This document shows, piece after piece, positions 26,659 to 36,477 of a stretch of 64,000 nt of DNA. Made by a program: the position numbers and the translations under genes. A model generated the notes under the pieces. That model searched no databases and had not been told where the DNA came from. It saw nothing but the letters and a program-made list of their open reading frames with translations. Positions within the stretch are counted from its first letter, which is position 1. Every line of letters begins with the position of its first letter. The stretch comes from Paenibacillus sp. FSL H7-0326 (lineage in GTDB: Bacteria; Bacillota; Bacilli; Paenibacillales; Paenibacillaceae): assembly GCF_001955535.1 (NCBI RefSeq), contig NZ_MPVN01000002.1, forward strand, positions 186,001 through 250,000, written 5' to 3'.

Positions 26659-27072
26659 CTATACGCGTTCAGCGGTCATTTTTTGTTCTTTCGTCAGCAA
26701 AGGCTCAAATTCATATACCCAGGTTCCATTCTCCGCAACCTTGATCTTTACCAGTCCCTTTTTTCGCAAGCTGGCTATAATGTGTTCTGCTTCCTTGCTG
26801 TGAAGGTCCGTGTAGAGCGATATTTCAGATATCGTTAATAAATACTCATGCTTCATCGCGAGCTTCATAAGCTCCTTTTCAAGGCCAAGCTCCCGTCTCT
26901 TCTTCATGGAAGAGAGCTCATACAGGCCGTAAGCCAGCGGTGCAGCACCGAATAGCACAAATCCGAGATCGAATCCGGATTGCATCGCAACGAAGGAGTA
27001 GGTGTACAAGAGGATAGAGAATACTCCAAGGGCAACAAGAGTTACTGCGATCCATGTTCTGCTATTACTCAT
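26659..27072 (-). CDS. Small membrane protein with C-terminal winged-helix-like domain, unknown
   Basis: 137 residues. Two adjacent membrane segments (AVTLVALGVFSILLYTYSFV and FDLGFVLFGAAPLAYGLY) are followed by a basic stretch (MKKRRE). The soluble part (ISEISLYTDLHSKEAEHIIASLRKKGLVKIK, then VYEFEPLL) reads as helix-turn-helix plus wing. A membrane-tethered regulator is therefore possible but not a family I can name. Three starts cluster; ATG 27072 has the best spacing to GGAGG. Divergent from the RlmI-like gene. Confidence 0.7.
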   Translation of the reverse strand: MSNSRTWIAVTLVALGVFSILLYTYSFVAMQSGFDLGFVLFGAAPLAYGLYELSSMKKRRELGLEKELMKLAMKHEYLLTISEISLYTDLHSKEAEHIIASLRKKGLVKIKVAENGTWVYEFEPLLTKEQKMTAERV

Positions 27073-27290
27073 CATCAAACCTCCCTTCTTTTACTTTACC
27101 CCAAAAGAGGTGATTAAGCACATTTCCAATGAATCAAAATCCTCTTGAATTCCAAGCTTAAGCTAATATAACGCAAAAAACGGGGAATACTGGCATGAAA
27201 ACACGTAATTGTTGTACAATAGTACCTAATTGTAATTATAGCAATTCGTAAATATTAGGATGAAAATGAACTTGAAGGATGGATTATTAC

Positions 27291-28154
27291 ATGTACGCAT
27301 CACAGCAATGGAAAGACTATGAACTCATAGATACAGGCGGCGGGGAAAAGCTTGAGCGCTGGGGAGATATTATTCTCCGCAGACCCGATCCGCAGATCAT
27401 CTGGCCGCTTGAGAAGGAAACTGGAGCTTGGAGAAACGTCCATGGCCACTATCATCGCAGCTCCTCCGGCGGAGGTAATTGGGATATGAAGAAGCCCATC
27501 CCCGAACGCTGGACAATCTCTTATGAAGAGCTCAAATTCTACATTAAGCCAACCAATTTCAAGCATACGGGCTTATTTCCCGAACAAGCAGCGAACTGGA
27601 GCTGGATGATCGAGAAGATTCAAAATGCCGGCAGACCGATCTCGGTATTGAATCTGTTCGCTTATACCGGTGGTGCCACTGTAGCTAGTGCCTACGCTGG
27701 TGCCAGCGTTGTACACGTTGATGCAGCGAAGGGCATGGTTCAATGGGCTAAGGAGAATGTACAGCTCTCAGGACTTAGCGACCGGCCTGTCCGTTTTATA
27801 ACAGACGATGTATTCAAATTCGTTCAACGCGAGCATCGCCGCGGTAATCGCTACGACGCAATCATTATGGATCCTCCATCCTATGGACGTGGACCGAATG
27901 GAGAGACTTGGAAGCTGGAGCAGAACCTCTACCCATTCCTGGAGTCATGCACAGGCATTCTGACGGATAACCCCCTGTTTGTTCTCATTAATTCGTATAC
28001 AACAGGAATCTCTCCTACCGTGCTGTCTAATATGTTAACGATGACGATGCAAAATAAATACGGCGGTAAAATTTCATCTGGTGAGATCGGGCTTCCGATT
28101 ACAGCATCCAATATGATGCTGCCTTGTGGAATCTTGGGTCGCTGGGAGTCTTGA
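27291..28154 (+). CDS. Class I SAM-dependent methyltransferase, RlmI-like
   Basis: 287 residues resembling the catalytic half of RlmI/COG1092 rRNA cytosine methyltransferases. VLNLFAYTGGATVASAYAGA is motif I with the typical FAYTG, and IIMDPPSYGRGPNGE is the DPPS/Y acceptor motif. The N-terminal PUA domain of E. coli RlmI is missing, as in many Firmicute members. ATG at 27291 fits AAGGA; the upstream ATG at 27279 overlaps that site. The RluA gene starts 4 bp after its stop. Confidence 0.85.
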   Translation: MYASQQWKDYELIDTGGGEKLERWGDIILRRPDPQIIWPLEKETGAWRNVHGHYHRSSSGGGNWDMKKPIPERWTISYEELKFYIKPTNFKHTGLFPEQAANWSWMIEKIQNAGRPISVLNLFAYTGGATVASAYAGASVVHVDAAKGMVQWAKENVQLSGLSDRPVRFITDDVFKFVQREHRRGNRYDAIIMDPPSYGRGPNGETWKLEQNLYPFLESCTGILTDNPLFVLINSYTTGISPTVLSNMLTMTMQNKYGGKISSGEIGLPITASNMMLPCGILGRWES

Positions 28155-28158
28155 TCCG

Positions 28159-28881
28159 ATGAGTGATTCACAGCCGCTATCTATATTATACGAGGACAAC
28201 CACCTGCTTGGTGTCGAAAAAATCGTCAATGTGCCAACACAGGCCGATGCATCCGGTGATAGGGATATGTTGTCCATTCTCAAAGAGGATATTAAAGTCC
28301 GATTCTCAAAGCCGGGAAATGTATATCTTGGCCTCGTCCACCGTCTGGATCGACCTGTTGGAGGAGCTATGATCTTTGCTAAAACTTCAAAAGCTGCATC
28401 CAGACTATCGGATGCGGTCAGAACTCGAAAGTTTGAGAAGACTTATATGGCTGTTGTTCACGGTACTCCTCCTGCCAAGCAGGGTAGACTTACGCATACA
28501 CTGCTGAAGAACGAGAAGACAAACATCGTATCTGTTGTGCCGGAAGGTACGCCTGGCGGCAAGAATGCGATCTTGGATTATTATGTGCTGGGACAGACAG
28601 ACAAGCTGTCACTCGTTCAGGTAGTACTGCATACAGGGAGATCGCACCAGATACGAGTTCAATGCATGGCGATGGGCTGCCCCTTATATGGGGACCAAAA
28701 ATATGGAGCGGAATTAAACAAGCCAGGACAGCAGCTCGCGCTTTGGTCCGTGTCCGTTGGCTTTCCTCATCCCGTAACGAAGGAACACGTGCAGCTGATT
28801 TCCGTTCCGCCCCGCAAATTTCCATGGAGCGAATGGCCTGAACCTTTGTATAAAAGTGCAGCGACTCAGCCTTTCGTATAA
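28159..28881 (+). CDS. RluA family pseudouridine synthase
   Basis: 240 residues. The catalytic motif HRLDRPVGG (Asp about 64) and the C-terminal LHTGRSHQIRVQ and GDQKYG blocks are intact. There is no N-terminal S4 domain. It acts on rRNA or tRNA; the target site is not predictable. ATG at 28159 uses GGGAG inside the end of the previous gene, so the two RNA-modifying enzymes form a two-gene operon. Confidence 0.9.
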   Translation: MSDSQPLSILYEDNHLLGVEKIVNVPTQADASGDRDMLSILKEDIKVRFSKPGNVYLGLVHRLDRPVGGAMIFAKTSKAASRLSDAVRTRKFEKTYMAVVHGTPPAKQGRLTHTLLKNEKTNIVSVVPEGTPGGKNAILDYYVLGQTDKLSLVQVVLHTGRSHQIRVQCMAMGCPLYGDQKYGAELNKPGQQLALWSVSVGFPHPVTKEHVQLISVPPRKFPWSEWPEPLYKSAATQPFV

Positions 28882-28897
28882 AATTATCCATATACGT

Positions 28898-28936
28898 AAA
28901 AATCCCGATCTGCAATTCAAGCAGATCGGGATTTTT
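28898..28936. terminator. Strong bidirectional terminator
   Basis: Perfect 16-bp stem (28898-28913 with 28921-28936, loop of 7) with flanking A and T runs on both sides. It lies between the convergent RluA-type and MFS genes. Confidence 0.92.
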
Positions 28937-28945
28937 ATATTATTA

Positions 28946-28992
28946 AATCAATTTCATAGTACTTCTTAGCTGCTGATTCATTGAAATTGATT
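28946..28992. repeat. Small palindromic element A (AATCAATTTCA arms)
   Basis: Perfect 11-bp inverted repeat (28946-28956 with 28982-28992), 47 bp overall, 8 bp beyond the MFS stop. Its left half (arm plus TTAGCTGCT) recurs in element B at 36308. There is no T run, so it is not a simple terminator. Confidence 0.65.
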
Positions 28993-28999
28993 CATCTAA

Positions 29000-30514
29000 T
29001 TATTTGTTATCACTAGTGCTAACTTCTGCCACCTTCATAGCCACGCCTTTTGCATCCTTCGGTACGGATCTCTTAATAAAGAAGGCGAGTACCAGTGCCA
29101 CTACGGTAACCCCTGTAGCAATAATAAACGAGAAGTTAATACCGTTGATTTGCGCATCATTTGCTAGTTGAAGCATGGCAGCTTGATCCTGTGGATTAAT
29201 ATCTGCCATATGCGTTTCCACATAATGAGTCGTACGGTTACTGAATATGGTGATGAAAATAGCCGTTCCGATGGCTCCGAATACCGTACGCAGTGTATTT
29301 AGCATCACCGTTCCGTGAGCATTCAGATTTTGAGGTATATCATTCAAGGCAGCGGTTTGAACCGGCATCATGAGAAGTGACATACCGAACATCCGGAGCG
29401 TATACACGATAATCAGCTGCGTATAAGACGTATCCATCGTTAATGTGCTGAATTCCCATGTTGTTATGATCGTAATAATCAGACCGATAATGCTAAGCCA
29501 TTTTGCTCCAAATTTATCGAACAAGGAGCCCGTAATAGGAGACATGATACCCATAACGATTGCACCTGGAAGCATCAACAGCCCGGAATCAAGAGCACTG
29601 ATTCCACGAATCGTTTGCAAATAAATCGGCAGGAGAATCATACCTGAGAACATCGCCATCGTTACGACGATCAGAACCGCTGTATTCAGCGTGTACATGG
29701 AATTCTTGAACACTCTGAACTCGAGCAGTGGAACATCCATCTTGAATTGACGAAGGACAAACACCAATAAGGAGATCGCACCCACAACCAAGCAAGTGAT
29801 AACGATCGGATCGTTCCAGCCGTTAGAGCCGGCATCACTGAAGCCATACAACAGTCCGCCAAAACCGATCGTTGATAGAATAACCGAAGTAATATCAAGC
29901 GTCGGATTGGATACTTCTGTAACATTTTTTACAAACTTTATCCCCACAAGCACGGCGATTACAGCAATTGGTAGAATAATGTAGAATAGCAATTTCCAGC
30001 TGTCAAAGGTTTGAACAACCCATCCAGATAATGTAGGGCCGATCGCTGGAGCCAGAATCATGGCAATACCGATCATCCCCATCGCACGTCCACGCTGTTC
30101 AATCGGGAAAATATTAAGGATAACAACGGATAACAACGGCATGATCACACCTGCACCTGCTGCCTGAACAACACGCCCAGTCATAAGGACAGCAAAGGTA
30201 GGGCTAAGTGCACACAGCAAAGTACCTAGTGTAAATAAAGTCATACCGGTAATAAAAATTTGTCTAGTCGTAAACTTCGCCATCAGATATGCCGTAATCG
30301 GAATCAAAACGCCGTTTACAAGCATAAAGCCAGTGGATAACCATTGGACTGTTGTTGCACCTACGCTGAGGTCCTCCATAATTTTAGGCAAAGCAACGTT
30401 AAGTAATGTTTGGTTCAAAAAGGCAACAAACGCACCCAGCAGCATCGCAAATAAGATTGGACCTTTTTTGAATTCGATCGTCTTTCCAGACTGATTTGCA
30501 GCAATACTACTCAT
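29000..30514 (-). CDS. DHA2 family multidrug efflux MFS transporter (EmrB/QacA type)
   Basis: 504-residue 14-helix drug:proton antiporter. Helix 1 reads FVAFLNQTLLNVALPKIMEDL, typical of DHA2; motif-C-like GRVVQAAGAGVIMPLLS and SRVGRAM-like EQRGRAMGM are present. ATG at 30514 is probable; a TTG at 30523 directly abuts the stop of the upstream MarR gene. It is encoded with that MarR regulator as a two-gene operon, the usual arrangement for ligand-induced efflux. Confidence 0.92.
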   Translation of the reverse strand: MSSIAANQSGKTIEFKKGPILFAMLLGAFVAFLNQTLLNVALPKIMEDLSVGATTVQWLSTGFMLVNGVLIPITAYLMAKFTTRQIFITGMTLFTLGTLLCALSPTFAVLMTGRVVQAAGAGVIMPLLSVVILNIFPIEQRGRAMGMIGIAMILAPAIGPTLSGWVVQTFDSWKLLFYIILPIAVIAVLVGIKFVKNVTEVSNPTLDITSVILSTIGFGGLLYGFSDAGSNGWNDPIVITCLVVGAISLLVFVLRQFKMDVPLLEFRVFKNSMYTLNTAVLIVVTMAMFSGMILLPIYLQTIRGISALDSGLLMLPGAIVMGIMSPITGSLFDKFGAKWLSIIGLIITIITTWEFSTLTMDTSYTQLIIVYTLRMFGMSLLMMPVQTAALNDIPQNLNAHGTVMLNTLRTVFGAIGTAIFITIFSNRTTHYVETHMADINPQDQAAMLQLANDAQINGINFSFIIATGVTVVALVLAFFIKRSVPKDAKGVAMKVAEVSTSDNK

Positions 30515-30523
30515 ATTAATCAA

Positions 30524-30958
30524 TCATCTCTCTTTCTCCATCTTTTCAAGCATCAAGGAATGAATACGAAGCAAATTGTCGATATCTTCCCTCGGTAAAT
30601 CCATCATATGAGATACTTTTGACATCCATAGCTCATAGACTCTCTTCTGCACTTCTCTCCCTTTCACCGTAACCTGAAGCTCCAAAGACCTCCGATCATG
30701 AAGGCATCTGTCTCTCTCCACGAGTTCAGCCTTAACAAGACGGTCAACGACACCGCTCGTTGTACTGCTTCCCATATGGCAGAGCTCCGCTAATTCAGCC
30801 AACCCAATGTTAGGATGCTCAATTAGGATAGATAATACCAGCATTTGAATACGGGTAATCTCCATCTCCTCTTCCTGTTTCCAGAATAGTCGATGAAAGC
30901 TCTGGTTCACCTGACGAAAGGACGAGAATATCTGATACATCTCATCGTATTCGAGCAT
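30524..30958 (-). CDS. MarR family transcriptional regulator of the efflux operon
   Basis: 144 residues with a MarR winged helix: LSILIEHPNIGLAELAEL, SSTTSGVVDRLVKAELVER and wing DRRSLELQVTVKGRE. ATG at 30958 is 6 nt after AAAGGTG. It precedes the MFS gene with essentially no gap, so it likely represses both. The upstream region (30985-31020) has an AT-rich dyad around TTCGTATACGAA that is a good operator candidate. Confidence 0.9.
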   Translation of the reverse strand: MLEYDEMYQIFSSFRQVNQSFHRLFWKQEEEMEITRIQMLVLSILIEHPNIGLAELAELCHMGSSTTSGVVDRLVKAELVERDRCLHDRRSLELQVTVKGREVQKRVYELWMSKVSHMMDLPREDIDNLLRIHSLMLEKMEKER

Positions 30959-31002
30959 GATACTCACCTTTGCTACAAAATAATTATTTTATAAAATATT
31001 TC

Positions 31003-31014
31003 GTATACGAAATA
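31003..31014. promoter_or_regulatory. Candidate MarR operator (palindrome TTCGTATACGAA)
   Basis: A perfect 12-bp palindrome about 45 bp upstream of the MarR start, embedded in an AT-rich promoter region. MarR proteins typically bind such dyads over their own promoter. Inferred from position and symmetry only. Confidence 0.55.
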
Positions 31015-31106
31015 TAAGGAGTACAAAGTAATATTATAGACCGTTTTAAAAAATAGTCAACACCTTCTATATGTAATTATTTTCTTATCAATTATATTGC
31101 CCAAAC

Positions 31107-31133
31107 AAAAAAGGAATACGCAGCGCGTATCCC
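31107..31133 (-). terminator. Rho-independent terminator after the second MarR gene
   Basis: Stem GGRATACGC/GCGTATYCC (31113-31133) with one wobble, followed on the minus strand by six T. Confidence 0.82.
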
Positions 31134-31161
31134 ATTAGAAGGATAAACCAATTCATCTTTA

Positions 31162-31593
31162 TCAAGAAGTTTGCTTGGTTGGGGAGCTTTGGGAAGTGAT
31201 CTTGGTCAGCAGGTAGACAAGCAGCTGTTGATTATGCGAAGAAATTTTGCCAAGTGTCCCGCTAATAAAATCTTCACGGATAATCATTCCGCGCTGTGCC
31301 TCTTGTTTTCCTCTCTCTGTTAATGTGACCCATACAATTCGGCGATCGCGATCGTCCCTGCTGCGAAGTATAAGCTCATTCTTCTCCATACGATCGAGCA
31401 GCATCGTTATAGCTGCAGGTGTTGTAGACAGATAAGGAATGAATTCGGACGGCTTCATACGGGGTTGCTCGGATAGCAGTTCAAGCACCGTCAGCTGAGC
31501 CTCAGTTAATGCAGGAGCAAGGGCCTGATCCATATGGGCTTTGTAGTCCTTCGTCAGCCTTGCCCATAGTTTAGCGAATTCAGAAGAATGCAT
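31162..31593 (-). CDS. MarR family transcriptional regulator
   Basis: 143 residues with a canonical MarR fold: LTVLELLSEQPRMKPSEF, TTPAAITMLLDRMEKNELI and wing DDRDRRIVWVTLTERGK. ATG at 31593 follows GAGGGGAG. It stands alone between terminators, so its target is not indicated by context. Confidence 0.9.
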   Translation of the reverse strand: MHSSEFAKLWARLTKDYKAHMDQALAPALTEAQLTVLELLSEQPRMKPSEFIPYLSTTPAAITMLLDRMEKNELILRSRDDRDRRIVWVTLTERGKQEAQRGMIIREDFISGTLGKISSHNQQLLVYLLTKITSQSSPTKQTS

Positions 31594-31749
31594 CTGTTCT
31601 TCTCCCCTCTCTTGTAGAGATTAAGTGCTTGCTTTAGTCATTAACTATTTAGCTGATGAATCATTTCGCTCTTTTTGATGCAATTCCTGCCCCATTTTGG
31701 CGACTCGACCGGTATCGACGAAGGTTCTTATTCTTTGCATTGTAACGTC

Positions 31750-31790
31750 AAAAAAAGCCCCTGATGCCGTTTTCTGGCGTATCAGAGGCT
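31750..31790 (-). terminator. Rho-independent terminator after parC
   Basis: Stem of AGCC and CTGAT-type arms (31756-31768 with 31776-31790, small mismatches) followed on the minus strand by TTTTTT, just beyond the parC stop at 31804. Confidence 0.8.
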
Positions 31791-31803
31791 CTTATGACAT
31801 AAT

Positions 31804-34257
31804 TTAGGATGTCGAATCAACCGCCCGATTATCTATGACCCGTACAATCGAGTCATTCTTCTCTACGCTGACCAGCGCTTTGCCTGTACTTCTCTTATCA
31901 GAGATCGGTGCCGATTCTGTAGAAAATCCTAGCATTTTGCCTTGTTCTGTCAACGCGATCAGCTGCAGTGGCTCTTTGACATGGTATGCAGCGACGATTT
32001 GGCTGCCATTCGGCTTGACACGTTTGCCTTCCTTGAATTCAAAGGTGGCAACACCTTTACCGCCGCGGGATTGCAGCGGATAATCAAGCAGAAGGGATCT
32101 CTTTCCATAACCAAGATCCGTTATGGTAAAGATTTCTCCTTCATCCTCATCAACCCATACAGCCGTGACAAGCTCATCCTCGTCTTTTAATTGTATCCCT
32201 TTCACACCGCCGGATACACGGCCCATTGGGTTCACTTCATCCTCCAGGAATCTTACACTTTGTCCCAGCTTGGAGATAAGCAGAATGTGCCTTCCTCCCG
32301 TACTGAGATGAACACGGATAACCTCATCATTTGCACCGACCTTGCATGCGGCAACTGCCGAAGAACGCTTGGTCACATAATCTTTTAATGCAGTACGCTT
32401 GATCTGCCCTCTCCGTGTTACGAAGACGAGACTTGCCTCTTCTTGCTCGAAGCTGCGTACCGGTATGATGCTGACAACTCGATCTTCCTTCGATAATGGA
32501 ATAACGTTAACGATCGCAGTCCCCGGATCCTTCCATTTGAATTCCGGCACCTGATGGACTGGCAGAAGGTAATATTGTCCCCGCTGTGTAAACACAAGCA
32601 AATTATCCAGCGTATTTACATCATAATACGAAGAGATGACATCACCTTCAATCACACCCGAGCTGCTCCGGTCTCCTCCTGAACGGGTAAAGGAAAGCAT
32701 ACTTGTGCGCTTGATGTATCCTTCGTTGGACAACGTCACGAGCACGTCCTCCGAATTGACCAGAACCTCAAGGTTAACCTTCAGCTCCTCTACCTCTTCC
32801 TGAATGGCAGAACGGCGTTCTATGCCGTACTTCTCACGGATCTCCTTAAGCTCCTTTCGAATGATACTGATGAGCTTCCGATCACTTTCGAGAATACTCC
32901 GAAGCTCGGCGACTTTCTTCTGGATCTCATCCAGCTCTTTTTGCAGCGTAGTGATCTCCAGATTCGTTAGACGATACAGCTGTAACGTAAGAATGGAGTC
33001 TGCCTGCCGCTCGGTAAAGCCAAACATCCATTCCAGATTGTTCTGGGCATCCTGGCGATTCTTGGATGCTTTAATGGCAGCAATAACTTCATCCAGAATG
33101 TTAAGCGCTTTGACAAGTCCTTCCAGAACATGAGCCCGATCCTCGGCTTTCTCGAGATCGTATTGCGTTCGGTGAGTGACAACCTCACGCTGATGCGCAA
33201 TATAAGCTTCAAGTATCGGCTTAAGCCCAAGCTGATGAGGTGCTTTATTCACGATCGCCACCATATTGGAGTTATACGTGACTTGAAGATCGGTTTTTTT
33301 GAGCAAATAGTTAAGAATTCCTTGGGCATCTGCTTCTTTTTTGAGCTCAACGACAATACGCAAGCCTTCACGCCCGCTCTCATCTCGCACCTCAGCAATA
33401 CCCTCGATCTTCTTCTCCAGGCGAATCGTTTCCATCGCAGTAACCAGCCGTGACTTAACGACCTGATAAGGAATTTCGGTAATGACGATCTGCTGCTTAC
33501 CGCCCCGCAAATTTTCAATTTCCGTCTTGGAACGAATATAGATGCGGCCCTTACCCGTACGATAGGCGTCCAGAATTCCACTTCCACCCATAATGATGCC
33601 GCCTGTTGGAAAGTCGGGTCCTTTGATAAAGGTCATAATTTCTTCAAGAGAGATGGAAGGCTTCTCCATCACAGCAATACACGCGTCAATTACTTCTCTT
33701 AAATTATGTGTTGGAATCTCTGTAGCGAAGCCGGACGAGATCCCGCTTGCCCCGTTCACAAGCAGATTCGGAAAACGAGATGGGAGAACGACCGGTTCTT
33801 TGGCCGTGTTATCGAAATTGTCTTTAAATAGAACCGTACGCTTCTCAATGTCGCGCAGAATTTCCATTGCAATCGGTGACAAGCGTGCTTCGGTATAGCG
33901 CATTGCTGCCGCTGGATCATCATCCTGAGAACCCCAGTTTCCATGTCCATCGATAAGCACATGTCCCATCTTCCAAGGCTGCGCCATACGCACCATTCCC
34001 TCATAGATGGAGGAATCCCCGTGGGGATGATAATTACCCATCACATCACCAACGGTTTTTGCAGATTTGCGGTACGGTTTGTCAGGCGTATTGTTTGAAT
34101 CGTACATGGCATACAAGATACGACGCTGAACGGGCTTGAGCCCATCACGCACATCAGGTATCGCCCGATCCTGAATAATGTATTTAGAATAACGACCGAA
34201 TCGATCGCCTACAACTTCTTCTAGAAATGCTGGTAAAAACTGTTCAGATAAACTCAT
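31804..34257 (-). CDS. parC: DNA topoisomerase IV subunit A, ParC
   Basis: 817-residue decatenase subunit that cleaves and religates DNA. The catalytic tyrosine lies in [10 protein letters not shown] (Y121). The quinolone-resistance region [10 protein letters not shown] has Ser82 and Glu86, the sensitive-type residues at the positions equivalent to S. aureus GrlA S80 and E84. A coiled-coil arm and C-terminal beta-pinwheel repeats follow. Identified as ParC rather than GyrA by pairing with parE and by the [18 protein letters not shown] block without GyrA's GyrA-box. Starts 12 bp after parE. Confidence 0.94.
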   Translation of the reverse strand: MSLSEQFLPAFLEEVVGDRFGRYSKYIIQDRAIPDVRDGLKPVQRRILYAMYDSNNTPDKPYRKSAKTVGDVMGNYHPHGDSSIYEGMVRMAQPWKMGHVLIDGHGNWGSQDDDPAAAMRYTEARLSPIAMEILRDIEKRTVLFKDNFDNTAKEPVVLPSRFPNLLVNGASGISSGFATEIPTHNLREVIDACIAVMEKPSISLEEIMTFIKGPDFPTGGIIMGGSGILDAYRTGKGRIYIRSKTEIENLRGGKQQIVITEIPYQVVKSRLVTAMETIRLEKKIEGIAEVRDESGREGLRIVVELKKEADAQGILNYLLKKTDLQVTYNSNMVAIVNKAPHQLGLKPILEAYIAHQREVVTHRTQYDLEKAEDRAHVLEGLVKALNILDEVIAAIKASKNRQDAQNNLEWMFGFTERQADSILTLQLYRLTNLEITTLQKELDEIQKKVAELRSILESDRKLISIIRKELKEIREKYGIERRSAIQEEVEELKVNLEVLVNSEDVLVTLSNEGYIKRTSMLSFTRSGGDRSSSGVIEGDVISSYYDVNTLDNLLVFTQRGQYYLLPVHQVPEFKWKDPGTAIVNVIPLSKEDRVVSIIPVRSFEQEEASLVFVTRRGQIKRTALKDYVTKRSSAVAACKVGANDEVIRVHLSTGGRHILLISKLGQSVRFLEDEVNPMGRVSGGVKGIQLKDEDELVTAVWVDEDEGEIFTITDLGYGKRSLLLDYPLQSRGGKGVATFEFKEGKRVKPNGSQIVAAYHVKEPLQLIALTEQGKMLGFSTESAPISDKRSTGKALVSVEKNDSIVRVIDNRAVDSTS

Positions 34258-34269
34258 TCAAAGCACCTT

Positions 34270-36237
34270 CTATTCTTCGTACTCTGTAAAATCTACGTTC
34301 TCAACGATCCAGCGCTTACGCGGATCAACCTTATCACCCATCAAAGTGGTTACTCTTCTTTCGGCCTTGGCTGCATCTTCAATCTTCACCTGCAGTAAGG
34401 TACGGGTATCCGGATCCATCGTCGTTTCCCACAGCTGCTCTGGATTCATCTCGCCCAGACCTTTATAACGCTGTAACTCGTAATTTTTGCCGAATTCCTT
34501 AACATAAATTTGCAGCTGATCCTCCGTAAACGCATAACGGACTGTTTCAAGCTTACCTGTCTTCCGGCTGATCTTATAGAGAGGAGGCTGTGCAATATAC
34601 ACCTTCCCTGCATCAATAAGCGGCTTCATATAGCGATAAAAGAAGGTTAGTAGTAATACCTGGATATGAGCGCCATCTGTATCCGCATCCGTCATAATAA
34701 TGATCTTGGAGTAATTGCTGTCTTCGACAGCAAACTCAGTGCCGATTCCTGCACCGATGGCAGACATAATTGCCCGGTATTCTTCGTTCTTCATAATATC
34801 GGCCAGCTTTGCCTTCTCCGGATTCATCGGCTTGCCTTTGAGCGGCAGAATGGCCTGAATCTTGGAATCGCGCCCTTGCTTCGCTGAGCCGCCTGCGGAA
34901 TCACCTTCAACGATGAACAGCTCATTCCGAGAGTAATCTTTGGACTGTGCCGGTGTCAGCTTCCCGCCCAGATTAGAGCTTTCACTCCGTTTCTTGCCGG
35001 ATCGCATATCATCTCTGGCTTTACGCGCCGCTTCTCTCGCTTTCGAAGCCTGAACTGCCTTCTTGATCAAGGTCTGTGCAACCTGCGGATTCTCTTCGAG
35101 AAAACGCTGCATGCTCTCGGTAACGACTTGATCCACTGTACTGCGCGCTGACGCACTGCCAAGCTGATCTTTAGTCTGGCCGACAAACTCCACTTCAGAC
35201 ATTTTAACACTGATGACTGCCATCATGCCTTCACGCAGATCGTTTCCTTCCAGATTTTTGTCTTTTTCCTTAATCATGCTCGTACGTCTTGCGTATTCAT
35301 TCATGATTCGCGTATATGCCGTCTTGAAGCCTGTTTCATGTGTTCCGCCGCCGCGTGTAGGTATAGAGTTAACGAACGATACAATCGTTTCGGTATATCC
35401 CGCATTATACTGGATCGCAATTTCGACTTCGATGTCCTCTTTTTCCGCATTAAAATGGATAACATCTGTCAGTAGATCCTTGCCTTCATTCAGATAGGCT
35501 ACGAATTGACTTGCACCGCCTTCGTAATAATACTCGTCTTGATTGCCGCTGCGCTCATCCTTGAGCACTATTCTCAGCCCAGAGTTCAGGAATGCAATCT
35601 CCTGCAAACGATCAGCCAGTGTCTCGTAGCTAAGAGCAATACCGGATTTAAAAACTTTGATGTCCGGCTTGAATCTTACCTTGGTCCCGGTTTGCCGTGT
35701 ATTACCGATAACTTCAAGACCTGTAACCGGCTCCCCGACATGCTCGGTTCCCTTCTTATCTACCCAGTATTCAAAGCGCTGCCGGTGAATCTTACCCTCT
35801 CGATAAATTTCCACCTCGAGAAACTCGGATAAAGCGTTCGTTACCGAGGCACCAACACCATGGAGTCCACCGGATTTTTTGTAACCGCCTCCGCCAAACT
35901 TGCCGCCTGCGTGCAGTATCGTATACACGACCTGGGGTGTAGGAATACCTGTCTTGTGCATCCCAGTCGGAATGCCTCGTCCATTATCCTGCACCGTAAC
36001 AGATGCGTCTTTATGTAGCGTAATTTCAATCTTGTCACAGTATTTTGCTAAATGCTCATCGACAGCGTTGTCGACAATTTCCCAGACTAAATGATGTAAG
36101 CCAGAGCTACTTGTGCTGCCAATGTACATACCCGGTCTTTTTCGTACAGCGACAAGTCCCTCCAGCACTTGAATGTCGTCTGCTCCATAGCCGTTATTCC
36201 CGGATACGTCAGCAGATAGATCCATCTCTTGGGTCAT
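34270..36237 (-). CDS. parE: DNA topoisomerase IV subunit B, ParE
   Basis: 655-residue ATPase subunit. GHKL motifs EIVDNAVDE and DNGRGIPTG, the ATP lid GGGYKKSGGLHGVGAS, and Toprim motifs EGDSAGGSAKQGRD and DADTDGAHI are all intact. ATG at 36237 is 4 nt after AGGGGGAGC; the in-frame ATG at 36270 lacks a site. It is co-transcribed with parC. The strand and order parE-parC are typical of Bacillales. Confidence 0.95.
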   Translation of the reverse strand: MTQEMDLSADVSGNNGYGADDIQVLEGLVAVRKRPGMYIGSTSSSGLHHLVWEIVDNAVDEHLAKYCDKIEITLHKDASVTVQDNGRGIPTGMHKTGIPTPQVVYTILHAGGKFGGGGYKKSGGLHGVGASVTNALSEFLEVEIYREGKIHRQRFEYWVDKKGTEHVGEPVTGLEVIGNTRQTGTKVRFKPDIKVFKSGIALSYETLADRLQEIAFLNSGLRIVLKDERSGNQDEYYYEGGASQFVAYLNEGKDLLTDVIHFNAEKEDIEVEIAIQYNAGYTETIVSFVNSIPTRGGGTHETGFKTAYTRIMNEYARRTSMIKEKDKNLEGNDLREGMMAVISVKMSEVEFVGQTKDQLGSASARSTVDQVVTESMQRFLEENPQVAQTLIKKAVQASKAREAARKARDDMRSGKKRSESSNLGGKLTPAQSKDYSRNELFIVEGDSAGGSAKQGRDSKIQAILPLKGKPMNPEKAKLADIMKNEEYRAIMSAIGAGIGTEFAVEDSNYSKIIIMTDADTDGAHIQVLLLTFFYRYMKPLIDAGKVYIAQPPLYKISRKTGKLETVRYAFTEDQLQIYVKEFGKNYELQRYKGLGEMNPEQLWETTMDPDTRTLLQVKIEDAAKAERRVTTLMGDKVDPRKRWIVENVDFTEYEE

Positions 36238-36307
36238 GAATGCTCCCCCTCTTATGCCTTCACTCTTCATGAATGATCACACTTTTAAAATATATTTAGA
36301 TAAATAA

Positions 36308-36391
36308 ATCAATTTCATAATACCTTTAGCTGCTTCAATCAAAGGTATATATAGCTTCAAAATCACCGTTTTAATGATTTATGAAATTGAT
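36308..36391. repeat. Small palindromic element B (ATCAATTTCATAA arms)
   Basis: Perfect 13-bp inverted repeat (36308-36320 with 36379-36391) enclosing a second perfect 8-bp repeat (36320-36327 with 36341-36348). 84 bp overall, in the gap between the ABC-2 permease stop and the parE start. Its left arm and the following TTAGCTGCT match element A. Confidence 0.7.
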
Positions 36392-36477
36392 AGAGATAAA
36401 GAACGAATAAAGTTGTCTTCAAGCTATGCTGTTCTCAGCTTAAAAATGCAAACAGATGTTTCTTATCCTTGTCCATT

